A stretch of 63,896 nt of DNA from Candidatus Alistipes faecavium (GTDB lineage: Bacteria; Bacteroidota; Bacteroidia; Bacteroidales; Rikenellaceae): the NCBI GenBank assembly GCA_019118605.1, contig DWYP01000048.1:1-63896 (forward strand). Direction: 5' to 3'. The first letter of the stretch is position 1. Each line of letters opens with the position of its first letter. The translations under genes and the position numbers were made by a program. Below the pieces are notes generated by a model that worked only from the letters and a program-made list of their open reading frames with translations, was not told where the DNA came from and made no database searches. Below are positions 35,490 through 44,283 of this stretch, piece by piece.

Positions 35490-37334
35490 ATGAAAAATAT
35501 CATTTATTTCCTGCTTACGTCGTTGCTGCTGTTGCCCGGATGTGCCGATTACCTGGACCAGGACCCCGAACAGCTCAACTCGATGGACAAGATCTTCTCC
35601 TCGGACATCGAAACCCGCAAGTGGTACAACCGCATCTACAGCAATGATTTCATGGTTACCGAGATGCACTACAGCGGCCAGATTCCCTATTTCTGGTGCA
35701 CCGACGAGTCGGCCTATATCCTGGAGTCTACCGTTCGTAACATCTCCGAGGGCAAGATGAGCCCCGACAACTATTACGGCTACACCGGCTACAACCTCTA
35801 CTTCTTCGTGCGCTACTATCAGGCTATCCGCCACTGCAACCTTTTCCTCGAGAATGTCGATCGCTGTCTCGATCTGGGCGAGGTGGAACGCCGCTCGATG
35901 AAGGCCGAAGCACGGTTCATGCGAGCCTTCTACCACTTCCAGCTGCTGCGTCTCTACGGACCTATTCCCATTGTCGAGCACAGCCGTTCGGCATCGGAGA
36001 TCAGCATGACTCAGGCCCGCAATACGCTGGAGGAGTGTGTGGCATGGATCAACAACGAGATTGACGAGGCCTGTGAGAACGGCATGCCCACCGAGCGCAA
36101 CGAGTCGCTCGAACTGGGCCTCCCGACCGTGGGAGCCGCACGTGCCATCCAGTCGCGTATGGCGCTGATGGTTGCCAGCCCGCTGTTCAACGGCAACACC
36201 GTCTACAAGAGCTGGACGAACAAGGACGGTACGGTGCTCATGCCGCAGACCTACGACAAGGAGCTGTGGAAGAAGGCTGCCGACGCCGCCAAGGTGGTCA
36301 TCGACATGCCGGAGTATGAGTTGCACCGCGCACCCGAAGGCGCTACGTTCGACGAGATCGTCGACAACTTCCGCGAGATCACCACGACGTGGGGGTCCGA
36401 CAAGAACAAGGAGATGATCTGGGGCTATCCCAACACGGTACAGTGGTATGCGCGCTGCGCCCTTCCCGCACGCTGGTATGGCTGGAACGGCCGCTATTCG
36501 CTGGCTATCGGCATGGTCAACGACTTCTTCATGGCCGACGGCAGCGTGAGCCGCCCGCTCGAGGAGTGGTTCGCCAACAAGCAGTTCTCCACCGAGGCCG
36601 GAAACGGCACCATCGCCAATACGTTCTGGATGTTCGTGGACCGCGAGCCTCGTTTCTACGCGTCGATCCACTTCCCCAACCAGCGTCTGTCGTACGCCTA
36701 TCCCAACGAGACGGACAGCTACCAGGACGAGGACGGCTACGGTATCGTGGACTTCTGGTACACGGGACTGAGCGGCAACGGCAACACCCCGGGCGACAAG
36801 AACACGTCGGGATTCTCCGTACGCAAGAACATCCCGCTGGACTATTGCAGCAGCAAGCAGAACAGCAAGGATACGTGGCAGCTTTATGTTCCCTTCCCGG
36901 TAATCCGTCTGGGCGAGGTGTACCTGAACTACGCCGAGGCGATGAACGAATACTATGGTGAGGCGGAGCAGGATGAGGTTCTCTACTACCTCAACCAGAT
37001 CCGCACGCGCGCCGGCCTCCCGCCCTACAAGGGCAAGTACACGCAGGACGAGATGCGTGAGATGATCCGCCACGAGCGCAAGGTCGAGCTGGCCTGGGAG
37101 TGCAACCGCTACTTCGACGTGAAGCGCTGGTTCATCGCCCACGGACCCGAAGGGGCGTTCAACCACGACGAATACGGACTGGACATGTCGCGCGGCGAAA
37201 GCGCCACCGACCCGGCCTTCTTCACCCTGACGAAGGTGGCCAACAAGCGGTTCGACATCCAGCACTACTTCCTGCCGATCAAGTCGTCGGAGGTGATGCT
37301 CAACACGCAGCTGGTCCAGGCGCCGTTCTATTGA
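35490..37334 (+). CDS. SusD/RagB-type surface glycan-binding lipoprotein
   Basis: SusD proteins sit as lids on SusC transporters and capture ligand at the cell surface. This 614-residue protein has a lipobox LLPGC (Cys at about residue 17), a TPR-rich RagB/SusD helical fold (AEARFMRAFYHFQLLRLYG, about residues 127-155) and the C-terminal LNQIRTRAG / ERKVELAWECNRYFDVKRW signature. Ligand specificity cannot be read directly; the downstream enzymes suggest host glycoprotein. Confidence 0.95.
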   Translation: MKNIIYFLLTSLLLLPGCADYLDQDPEQLNSMDKIFSSDIETRKWYNRIYSNDFMVTEMHYSGQIPYFWCTDESAYILESTVRNISEGKMSPDNYYGYTGYNLYFFVRYYQAIRHCNLFLENVDRCLDLGEVERRSMKAEARFMRAFYHFQLLRLYGPIPIVEHSRSASEISMTQARNTLEECVAWINNEIDEACENGMPTERNESLELGLPTVGAARAIQSRMALMVASPLFNGNTVYKSWTNKDGTVLMPQTYDKELWKKAADAAKVVIDMPEYELHRAPEGATFDEIVDNFREITTTWGSDKNKEMIWGYPNTVQWYARCALPARWYGWNGRYSLAIGMVNDFFMADGSVSRPLEEWFANKQFSTEAGNGTIANTFWMFVDREPRFYASIHFPNQRLSYAYPNETDSYQDEDGYGIVDFWYTGLSGNGNTPGDKNTSGFSVRKNIPLDYCSSKQNSKDTWQLYVPFPVIRLGEVYLNYAEAMNEYYGEAEQDEVLYYLNQIRTRAGLPPYKGKYTQDEMREMIRHERKVELAWECNRYFDVKRWFIAHGPEGAFNHDEYGLDMSRGESATDPAFFTLTKVANKRFDIQHYFLPIKSSEVMLNTQLVQAPFY

Positions 37335-37392
37335 TGCGTCCGGCCTGCACCCATGACGAATGTAGTATAATCCACAAATTTGAGAATATAGC

Positions 37393-39084
37393 ATGAAACG
37401 ACTGTATAAAATATTGATGATGATGGCGTTGCCGCTTGCCGTTGGCAGCTGCGACGTGGAATACGATCCGATTGTCATCTATCCGGACGTCACGCTGGAG
37501 AACTCGGGTCTTACGAATGTCCAGACGATCTCCATCTACCAGAACGACGCCTATGCCGTGACGCTGACCCGTACCGAGGGGCTGAGCCGTGCGGCCGAAT
37601 TCGACATCGTGCTTGACCAGGGTATTCTTGACGAGTACAATGAACTCAACGGGGCTTCCTATACCATGATGCCCACCTCCGGATACACGATCGGGGTCTC
37701 GGAGATCGTCTTCCCGGAGAAGAGCAAGACGGCAAGCTTCACCGTGCAGTTCAAGCCCGAGGAGCTGATCCGTACGGCCGGGTCGATCGAAGCCGCTCAG
37801 AACTATGCGATTCCGATCGTTTGCATTCCCCGTACGACGGTGAACTCCAGCGAGCAGTATCTCAATACCATTGTTCGGATTACGTTCGACACCCCTAAGG
37901 TCACTGTCGAGGCTCCGATGGCACCGCAGGCTCTGACCTTCATTTCGGGTGTTCCCGTGTCCCGGAAGCTGGAACTGACCGGCACGTCGAATTTCACGAC
38001 GCTGGACATCTCCGGACTCACGTTTGCCGCGACGCAGGAGATGGTCGACGAGTACAATGCCGCACAGCAGACCGATTACGAGCTGCTGCCCGCTTCGGCC
38101 TACTCCATCGACCAGGGAACCTTCGACAGCGAGGCGCTCTCCTTCCTGTTCAACATTACGGTCGACGCCTCGACGCTGGATCCGGACTTTGTCTACCTGC
38201 TGCCGCTCAAGGTGCTGAGCAACGAGTACACCGTGGTGCAGGATGCCATCTACTATGTGAAGGTTTCCGTTCAGGAGATTCAGGTCACGCTTGAGAATAC
38301 CGACCGCTATGAAGCGGCCACGACGCTCACCCACACGATCGAACTCGACCTGGGCCTCAACGGTGCGCTCGATGCGGACTTCCCCGTTGAATTCATCTAC
38401 GATCCGTCGCTGATCGCAACCTACAACCAGGAAAAGGGCAAGGAGTACAAGACGTTCGACGCCTCGCGGATCAGCGTGGAGAATACCACGATGGAGGCCG
38501 GTCGGATGAAGGCCACGGCGACGGTGAGCGTCGACATGACCGACATCGGCTTCGACACCGGAGACGAATATGTCCTGCCGTTTGCCCTCGATAAGAGCAA
38601 ATTGCCGCAGGGATACATCATGCAGACCGATGATGTGGTCTACGTGCGCCTCAAGCGGACGTTCTACGGCACCTGGAGCAACCGTACCAATGACAACTAC
38701 GTGACGGGTACCTCGGGTTGGACGAAGAACAACTACATGAGGGCCACGACGCTGGTCAGCGATACGAAGGTCAACGGACAGGCCTACCCCTACAAGAACT
38801 GCTATTACAGCTGGTCGACCGGTTACCACTGGTACGTCGGGGAGGAGCTCTACAACGGGGATGCGAAGAAGCGCGTGGTGCATGTCTTCTCGAAGGTGAC
38901 CTCCGGCTATACCGAGTCGCAGCAGGTTTCGCAGACCATGAACAACAACAGCTACTTCGACATGGAGACGGGTACCGTCTATTTCGACTTCCAGTATTAC
39001 TGGAACGACGATGACAAGGCGAAGGACAACAAGCAGACGATCCATTGCTATCTGCAGAGTCCGCTGACGCCCGATGAATTCTGA
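37393..39084 (+). CDS. DUF1735 surface lipoprotein (probable surface glycan-binding protein)
   Basis: This 563-residue lipoprotein has a signal peptide with lipobox AVGSC, and acidic residues soon after the Cys (CDVEYD), which favours surface export. Two or three repeated Ig-like DUF1735 (BT_3987-type) units are visible, each with the -EYN--NG--Y---P-S-Y- pattern (about residues 80-100, 220-240 and 345-365). They are followed by a C-terminal DUF4361-like domain rich in Tyr and Trp. Such proteins are usually the third component beside SusCD and bind the target glycan or glycoprotein. The gene lies 58 bases after susD. Confidence 0.85.
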   Translation: MKRLYKILMMMALPLAVGSCDVEYDPIVIYPDVTLENSGLTNVQTISIYQNDAYAVTLTRTEGLSRAAEFDIVLDQGILDEYNELNGASYTMMPTSGYTIGVSEIVFPEKSKTASFTVQFKPEELIRTAGSIEAAQNYAIPIVCIPRTTVNSSEQYLNTIVRITFDTPKVTVEAPMAPQALTFISGVPVSRKLELTGTSNFTTLDISGLTFAATQEMVDEYNAAQQTDYELLPASAYSIDQGTFDSEALSFLFNITVDASTLDPDFVYLLPLKVLSNEYTVVQDAIYYVKVSVQEIQVTLENTDRYEAATTLTHTIELDLGLNGALDADFPVEFIYDPSLIATYNQEKGKEYKTFDASRISVENTTMEAGRMKATATVSVDMTDIGFDTGDEYVLPFALDKSKLPQGYIMQTDDVVYVRLKRTFYGTWSNRTNDNYVTGTSGWTKNNYMRATTLVSDTKVNGQAYPYKNCYYSWSTGYHWYVGEELYNGDAKKRVVHVFSKVTSGYTESQQVSQTMNNNSYFDMETGTVYFDFQYYWNDDDKAKDNKQTIHCYLQSPLTPDEF

Positions 39085-39105
39085 TCGGAAGTGAAAAACT
39101 CGTTT

Positions 39106-39150
39106 GCCGGGCCCGTCGGGTGCTTTTCTGCCCGCCCGACGGGCCCCGGC
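39106..39150 (+). terminator. Strong hairpin inside the PUL (attenuator-like)
   Basis: A GC-rich stem of about 15 bp (GGGCCCGTCGGG with its complement at 39135-39146) lies between the binding-protein genes and the first peptidase gene. There is no T run after it on the + strand. It probably reduces readthrough or protects the upstream mRNA. Confidence 0.55.
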
Positions 39151-39203
39151 AGGCGTATGCCGGGAAAGAGTCCCGGTATCGAACGAACAATATGTGACAG
39201 CAT

Positions 39204-40586
39204 ATGAAGAGAAAGAAAAGTATCCTTGTCAGAGCGATGCTCTGTTTCGGCGCGGTGCTGCTGTGTGCCTGCGGCAATGACGACAATGGCGACAACGGCG
39301 GAGGCGGCGGGAATCCCGAGCCTCCGGTGGAGAATCCCAATGCCGTCAAGGTGATCAACGCCTCGTTCGAGGAGGGCCTCGAGGGGTGGACGCGCGTCGA
39401 CTTCTACAACGGCGGCAAGGTGACCGTCGAGGTGGTCGAGGGCGCCGGGGTCGACGGCAGCCGCTGCATCAAGATCCAGCAGTTCCCCGAGAACGGGAAG
39501 TGCGGCGTAGGCATCAAGCAGAAACTTACCGGCCTGGAGCCCGACCAGATGTACCGCATCTACGCCCGGGTGAAATACTCCGACATCCCGACGGATCAGG
39601 GCCGCGGGGCAGTGGTCTTCGACATGTCGACCAAGCAGTATTGGAACGCTTCGAAGTTCCTCTACGGCACCGAACTCCGGAGCTGGACCTCGGTCTATGC
39701 CGATTTCATGTCTCAGGACGACGGTACGGCGGAGATTGTCTGCTCGCTGGGCTTCCGTCTCGGAGGCACGACCAACGGCGGCTATTCGACCGGTACGGCC
39801 TATTTCGACAACATCTCGGTGGTCAAGGTCACCGACGAGCTCTACATGCAGGAGGGTGAGCACATCCGCCTGTTCCTCGAGCCGTCGCAGGTCTCGGTGT
39901 CTCCCGCGCTGCTGACGGAGTGGGTGGAGAACCTCGACCGCATGTATGAGTCCTATGAGGATCTGGTAGGCCAGACGCCGCACCAAGGGCGCAAGCTGGC
40001 GATCCTGACCACGCGGGGCATCGAGAGCGGTTACTGGGCGCTGGCCGGCTATCCCATCCTGTGGAGCTCGAACTATTCGGCCGTGACCGATACGATGGAC
40101 GAGCTTTACGAACACGGGACGTGGTGCTTCGGACTGATGCACGAGCTGGGCCACGTCTTCAACATCGGGAATTCGAGCTGGAACTGGAACGACGAGATGT
40201 TCGCCAACTTCCGCATGCAGTACGGCCTGGAGCAGAACGACGGCAAGGTGTGGATGGACAACCGGGTCTATACCGGGCGTGAGATCCTCGACATGTACAA
40301 GAAGGATTACAACAATACGGTCATTGCCCAGATCAATGACAATGGTATCCACTACATGCTGGGGCGTCTGACCGACCCCTCGCGCATCGGCTGGGAGCCC
40401 TTCAAGATGGCCTTCCGGGAGCTGACGACCCAGGGCGGCAGCGGCACGAGCAAATACGAGAAGTTCGAACACCTGCTGTCGCTGCTGTCGAAGTATGCGA
40501 GCGAACTGCAGGGGCGCGATGTCGACGTGCAGACGGAGTTTTTCACCTCCGAGGAGCTGGCGTCGATCCGCAAGCAGCTGCAGTGA
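39204..40586 (+). CDS. M60-like zinc metallopeptidase with N-terminal carbohydrate-binding-like domain, surface lipoprotein
   Basis: This 460-residue lipoprotein has lipobox LLCAC, and the mature N-terminus begins CGNDDNGDN, an acidic surface-export-like signal, followed by a Gly/Pro linker. Residues 50-210 form a jelly-roll module of the CBM4/9/22 type (SFEEGLEGW ... YFDNISVVKV). The C-terminal half carries HELGH (His313, Glu314, His317) and, 14 residues on, Glu331 in WNWNDEMFANF, the gluzincin layout of M60/enhancin-like peptidases. Those cleave O-glycosylated mucins. The next gene is a paralogue. Confidence 0.75.
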   Translation: MKRKKSILVRAMLCFGAVLLCACGNDDNGDNGGGGGNPEPPVENPNAVKVINASFEEGLEGWTRVDFYNGGKVTVEVVEGAGVDGSRCIKIQQFPENGKCGVGIKQKLTGLEPDQMYRIYARVKYSDIPTDQGRGAVVFDMSTKQYWNASKFLYGTELRSWTSVYADFMSQDDGTAEIVCSLGFRLGGTTNGGYSTGTAYFDNISVVKVTDELYMQEGEHIRLFLEPSQVSVSPALLTEWVENLDRMYESYEDLVGQTPHQGRKLAILTTRGIESGYWALAGYPILWSSNYSAVTDTMDELYEHGTWCFGLMHELGHVFNIGNSSWNWNDEMFANFRMQYGLEQNDGKVWMDNRVYTGREILDMYKKDYNNTVIAQINDNGIHYMLGRLTDPSRIGWEPFKMAFRELTTQGGSGTSKYEKFEHLLSLLSKYASELQGRDVDVQTEFFTSEELASIRKQLQ

Positions 40587-40631
40587 CCGGGGAGAATCAC
40601 CGACGGTTCAACCATATAAATCTGTCGTATC

Positions 40632-41936
40632 ATGAAAAAAATAATCATAGCGATTGCCGCTGTCGTCGTGGTCTGCGGAGTCGGCCTGGGGGCGTTCAAC
40701 CGGAAGGATACGCTCTTCACGTCGGATTTCAACTCCTCCGAGGCGTTTGCCCGCGACTGGCAGTTTGACAAGGAGGTGCCCGGGAGTGTCGAATACCTTG
40801 CCGAGGGCGGTTTCGACAACTCGGGATGTGTGAAGATTTCCTGCACGGAGAAGACCGCCCAGGCGGTCAAGCATAAACTGACGGGGCTCGATCGGAATCG
40901 TCTGTACCGCTTCAGCGCCCGGATGAAGCGTGAAGGTGTCGAGGATGGGCGCGGAGCGGTACTTTATCTCGAACCCCGCGACGGCCTCGGGCAGCCGTGG
41001 AACGCTTCGGAGTTTGCCTACGGCACCGAGGCGTGGTCCGATGTCTACGTGGACTTTGTTCCCGATGCTGCCGGGGAGGCCGTGATCTGCTGCGGCCTGG
41101 GATTCCCCTGGGGAACCTACAACGGCGGGAAGGCTTCCGGCGCCGTGTGGTTCGATGACGTACGCGTGGAGCCGGCCCCCGAGGAGTTGATCTATTCCGC
41201 CGAGAGCAAGTACCTCACCCTGCGCCTCGACCGGGACAAGGTGACCATTGCCGATGCGGACATCCGGAAGTGGCTGTCGAACCTCGACCGGGTGTACGAT
41301 GCCTACTACGACCTGGTGGGCGGCGTGCCCTTCGACGGGGAGCGGATCATGATCCTCAACACCCCGGGCATCGAGCCCGGCTACTGGGCGCTGGCCGGCA
41401 ATCCGATCCTGTGGAACAGCCATGTCGCCGTGTCGAAGCTCCTGGAGCGTACCGTGGAGTTCGACGACTGGGGCTTCGGCATCATGCACGAGGTGGGACA
41501 CGTGTTCAACATCGGCAACTCGGCGTGGAACTGGAACGACGAGATCTTCGCCAACTTCCGCATGTCGTATGCCCTGGAGGTGTGCGACGGGACCATGTCG
41601 CAGCGCGACATCTGCTACCGCGGCGCCGACGTGATCAACTACTACAAGATCTTCTACGACGAGACGATCGGTGCCGGGATTCCGAAGCTGAACGGCGATG
41701 CCCTGCACTATACGTTCCTGCGTATCAAAGAGCGTTACGGATGGGATCTTTTCAAGCGCGTGTTCCGTGAGCTGAACACCATGGACCGCGCCGCCATGCC
41801 CGAACTGCGTACGCCCTACGACAAGTTCCTGTTTTTCCTGTCCCGGGTTTCCGAGGCCGCAGGAGCCGATGTCCTGGAAGAAACCTACACCCCGGAGGAG
41901 CTGAAATTGATTGAACAGGCGTTTGCCGACGCCTGA
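40632..41936 (+). CDS. M60-like zinc metallopeptidase, second paralogue, not lipidated
   Basis: This 434-residue protein is collinear with the preceding peptidase. It has a jelly-roll domain (about residues 30-190) and an M60-like catalytic half with HEVGH (His286, Glu287, His290) and Glu304 in WNWNDEIFANF. Its N-terminus is a hydrophobic segment without a lipobox (VVVVCGVGLGAF has Val before the Cys), so it is probably periplasmic or held by the uncleaved segment, unlike its lipidated partner. The two may act at different stages on one glycoprotein. The gap to the previous gene is 45 bases. Confidence 0.75.
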   Translation: MKKIIIAIAAVVVVCGVGLGAFNRKDTLFTSDFNSSEAFARDWQFDKEVPGSVEYLAEGGFDNSGCVKISCTEKTAQAVKHKLTGLDRNRLYRFSARMKREGVEDGRGAVLYLEPRDGLGQPWNASEFAYGTEAWSDVYVDFVPDAAGEAVICCGLGFPWGTYNGGKASGAVWFDDVRVEPAPEELIYSAESKYLTLRLDRDKVTIADADIRKWLSNLDRVYDAYYDLVGGVPFDGERIMILNTPGIEPGYWALAGNPILWNSHVAVSKLLERTVEFDDWGFGIMHEVGHVFNIGNSAWNWNDEIFANFRMSYALEVCDGTMSQRDICYRGADVINYYKIFYDETIGAGIPKLNGDALHYTFLRIKERYGWDLFKRVFRELNTMDRAAMPELRTPYDKFLFFLSRVSEAAGADVLEETYTPEELKLIEQAFADA

Positions 41937-42097
41937 GTTTCCGGTACGACGGGTGGCCGCAGCGCCACCCGCCGGGCCCTCCCTCTGCGTGCGGATGCTG
42001 CGTACGGAGATCCGCGCCAGGAGCCTTTTCTGCCAACCCAAACCCGCGTTTCGGAAATTATTGCTAATTTGGTCTCCTAAACCTTTAAACCCGACCC

Positions 42098-44134
42098 ATG
42101 ATCAAACAACTCCTTTTGCCGGCCGTTCTGTTGCTTGCCTGCGGCACGGCCACCGCCCAGCGCTGGGCGATTGCCCCCGGTGAACATCGCATTGTCTGGA
42201 CGCCCGACGCCGCGTCGCTTCCCCACAACGACCACATCGAAATGAGCGGCGAGCAGATGGCCTTCGTCCTCCGCTGGAGCGTCGACGACGACGGCTCGTT
42301 CCGCGGGGAGCGTTCGCTGGTGTTCCCCATGCTGCGCACGGTGCCCAACAACACGCACGCAAGCCTGATGTACCGCATGGCTACGGACATTCCGTCGCTG
42401 CTGGGCGTCAACGGCCTTGTGCTGCAGAACGAATGCGTCGACTCGCTCACGATCGACGGGGCGCTGACGGTCCGCAGCCGCTGGGCCATCGGGGTGATGA
42501 ACATCGGTGCGGCGCGCGACCGCCGTCCGACGCCCTGCATCGAGATGACGCGGCGGATCTTCCCCTCGCGGACCCTTCCGCTGATGTGCGAGCGCTACAC
42601 GCTGCGCAACATCGGCACATCGCCGCTCAGCATCTCGATTCCCGAGCTTTCGCAGGTGGTGACGACCGATCCCGCGAAGGGCGTCGACGGGACGTACGTC
42701 ATCCGGTGCGACCTCTTGGGTGACGGGACGTTCCAGCTCCGGGAGGGCGAATCGCTGGCCTTCGACGCGGTGTTCCAGGCCTTCCGGGCCGGAGAGGAGC
42801 CGCTGCGTCCCGACGTCGCGCAGGAGTACGCCGCGCGCATGGACTTCGTGCACGAGGCCATCGATGCGAACCTGATCCTCGAGACCCCCGACCCGGTTCT
42901 CGACACGGAGTTCCGCTACGCCAAGCTGCGGGCCTCGGAGAGCATCTTCAAAACCCGCGGGGGGTACATGCACGCCCCCGGCGGGGAGTCCTACTATGCG
43001 GCGATCTGGTGCAACGACCAGGCCGAATACGTCAACCCCTTCTTCCCGTTCCTCGGATACGACATCGGCAACGAGTCGGCGACCAACGCCTACCGCCATT
43101 TTGCACGCTTCATGAACGACGAATACCGGCCCATTCCCAGCTCGGTGATCGCCGAAGGGCTCGACTTCTGGAGCGCTGCCGGAGACCGCGGCGATGCGGC
43201 GATGGTGGCCTACGGGGCGGCCCGCTACGCCCTGGCGCTCGGTGACAGGGAGGTGGCGCAGGAACTGTGGCCCCTGATCGAATGGTGCCTCGAATACTGC
43301 CGTCGGAAGGTGACGCCGGAGGGTGTCGTGGCCTCCGATTCCGACGAACTCGAGGGACGCTTCCCCTCCGGGGAGGCCAACCTCTGTACCTCGACGCTCT
43401 ACTACGACGCCCTGCGCTCGGCCGTCTTCCTGGGGCGCGACCTGGGTATCGCCGCCTCGCAGACGCGCCGCTATGCGCGGGAGGCCGACGCCCTGGCCCG
43501 TGCGATCGGGCGCTATTTCGGCGCTGAAATGTGCGGCTACGAGACCTACCGCTACTACGACGGCAATACGAAGCTCCGCTCGTGGATCTGCATGCCCCTG
43601 ATCGTGGGGCTTTACGACCGTGCCGAGGGAACCGTCGCCGCGCTCCTCGGGCCCGAACTGCGTACCGAGGACGGCCTGCTGACCGAACAGGGCAGCACGA
43701 CCTTCTGGGACCGTGCGACGCTCTATGCCCTGCGTGGCGTGTTCCAGGCCGGATACACCGAGGAGGCGCTGCAGTGGCTGCAGCACTATTCGGCGCGGCG
43801 GCTGCTGGGCGACCACGTGCCCTACCCGATCGAGGCGTGGCCCGAGGGCTCGCAGCGTCACCTCTCGGCCGAGAGCGGCCTCTACTGCCGGATCGTGACC
43901 GAAGGGCTGTTCGGCATCCGGCCCACGGGATTCCGGTCGTTCGACCTCACGCCCCGGCTGCCCGCCGCATGGCCCGAAATGTCGCTGCGCCGCGTGCAGG
44001 CCTTCGGCACGACGTTCGATATCGAGGTCGAGCGCCTCGACGACGGACGCCTTTCGGTGACGGTCGACTACGACGGGCACCGCGTCGAGCGTGTCATTGC
44101 CTCCGGGAAGAGCCTTTCCGTACGGCTTTCCTGA
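42098..44134 (+). CDS. Secreted six-hairpin glycosidase-like enzyme
   Basis: This 678-residue exported protein has a signal sequence with a possible lipobox (LLLAC, residue 16) or SPI cleavage after TAQ. It looks like a (alpha/alpha)6-barrel glycoside hydrolase: an N-terminal beta domain (to about 270), then a helical domain with YAAIWCNDQAEYVNPFFPF, SDSDELEGRFPSGEANL, and EAWPEGSQRHLSAES. The acidic residues there are candidate catalysts. It somewhat resembles GH78/GH95-like folds, but I cannot assign a family or linkage. The upstream gap holds a hairpin (about 41953-41974) and a weak -7-like TAATTTGG. Confidence 0.6.
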   Translation: MIKQLLLPAVLLLACGTATAQRWAIAPGEHRIVWTPDAASLPHNDHIEMSGEQMAFVLRWSVDDDGSFRGERSLVFPMLRTVPNNTHASLMYRMATDIPSLLGVNGLVLQNECVDSLTIDGALTVRSRWAIGVMNIGAARDRRPTPCIEMTRRIFPSRTLPLMCERYTLRNIGTSPLSISIPELSQVVTTDPAKGVDGTYVIRCDLLGDGTFQLREGESLAFDAVFQAFRAGEEPLRPDVAQEYAARMDFVHEAIDANLILETPDPVLDTEFRYAKLRASESIFKTRGGYMHAPGGESYYAAIWCNDQAEYVNPFFPFLGYDIGNESATNAYRHFARFMNDEYRPIPSSVIAEGLDFWSAAGDRGDAAMVAYGAARYALALGDREVAQELWPLIEWCLEYCRRKVTPEGVVASDSDELEGRFPSGEANLCTSTLYYDALRSAVFLGRDLGIAASQTRRYAREADALARAIGRYFGAEMCGYETYRYYDGNTKLRSWICMPLIVGLYDRAEGTVAALLGPELRTEDGLLTEQGSTTFWDRATLYALRGVFQAGYTEEALQWLQHYSARRLLGDHVPYPIEAWPEGSQRHLSAESGLYCRIVTEGLFGIRPTGFRSFDLTPRLPAAWPEMSLRRVQAFGTTFDIEVERLDDGRLSVTVDYDGHRVERVIASGKSLSVRLS

Positions 44135-44195
44135 GTTTTCTGAGTTTCCGAGTTTCCGGGGAGGTTCCCGCGCAACATCCGGGAATCTTTCCCGC

Positions 44196-44215
44196 GAGGC
44201 TTCCCGGGAAGCCTC
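44196..44215. repeat. 20-bp perfect palindrome between PUL enzyme genes
   Basis: GAGGCTTCCCGGGAAGCCTC is self-complementary over its whole length. It lies in the 149-base gap before the GH110 gene and has no adjacent T run. It may be an mRNA stability or attenuation hairpin. Confidence 0.45.
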
Positions 44216-44283
44216 CGGGCCCCCGAACCGCCCTTTTTTATGAACATCACTCTCCCTGAAAACCCTTTGAACCCAAACTTCCA

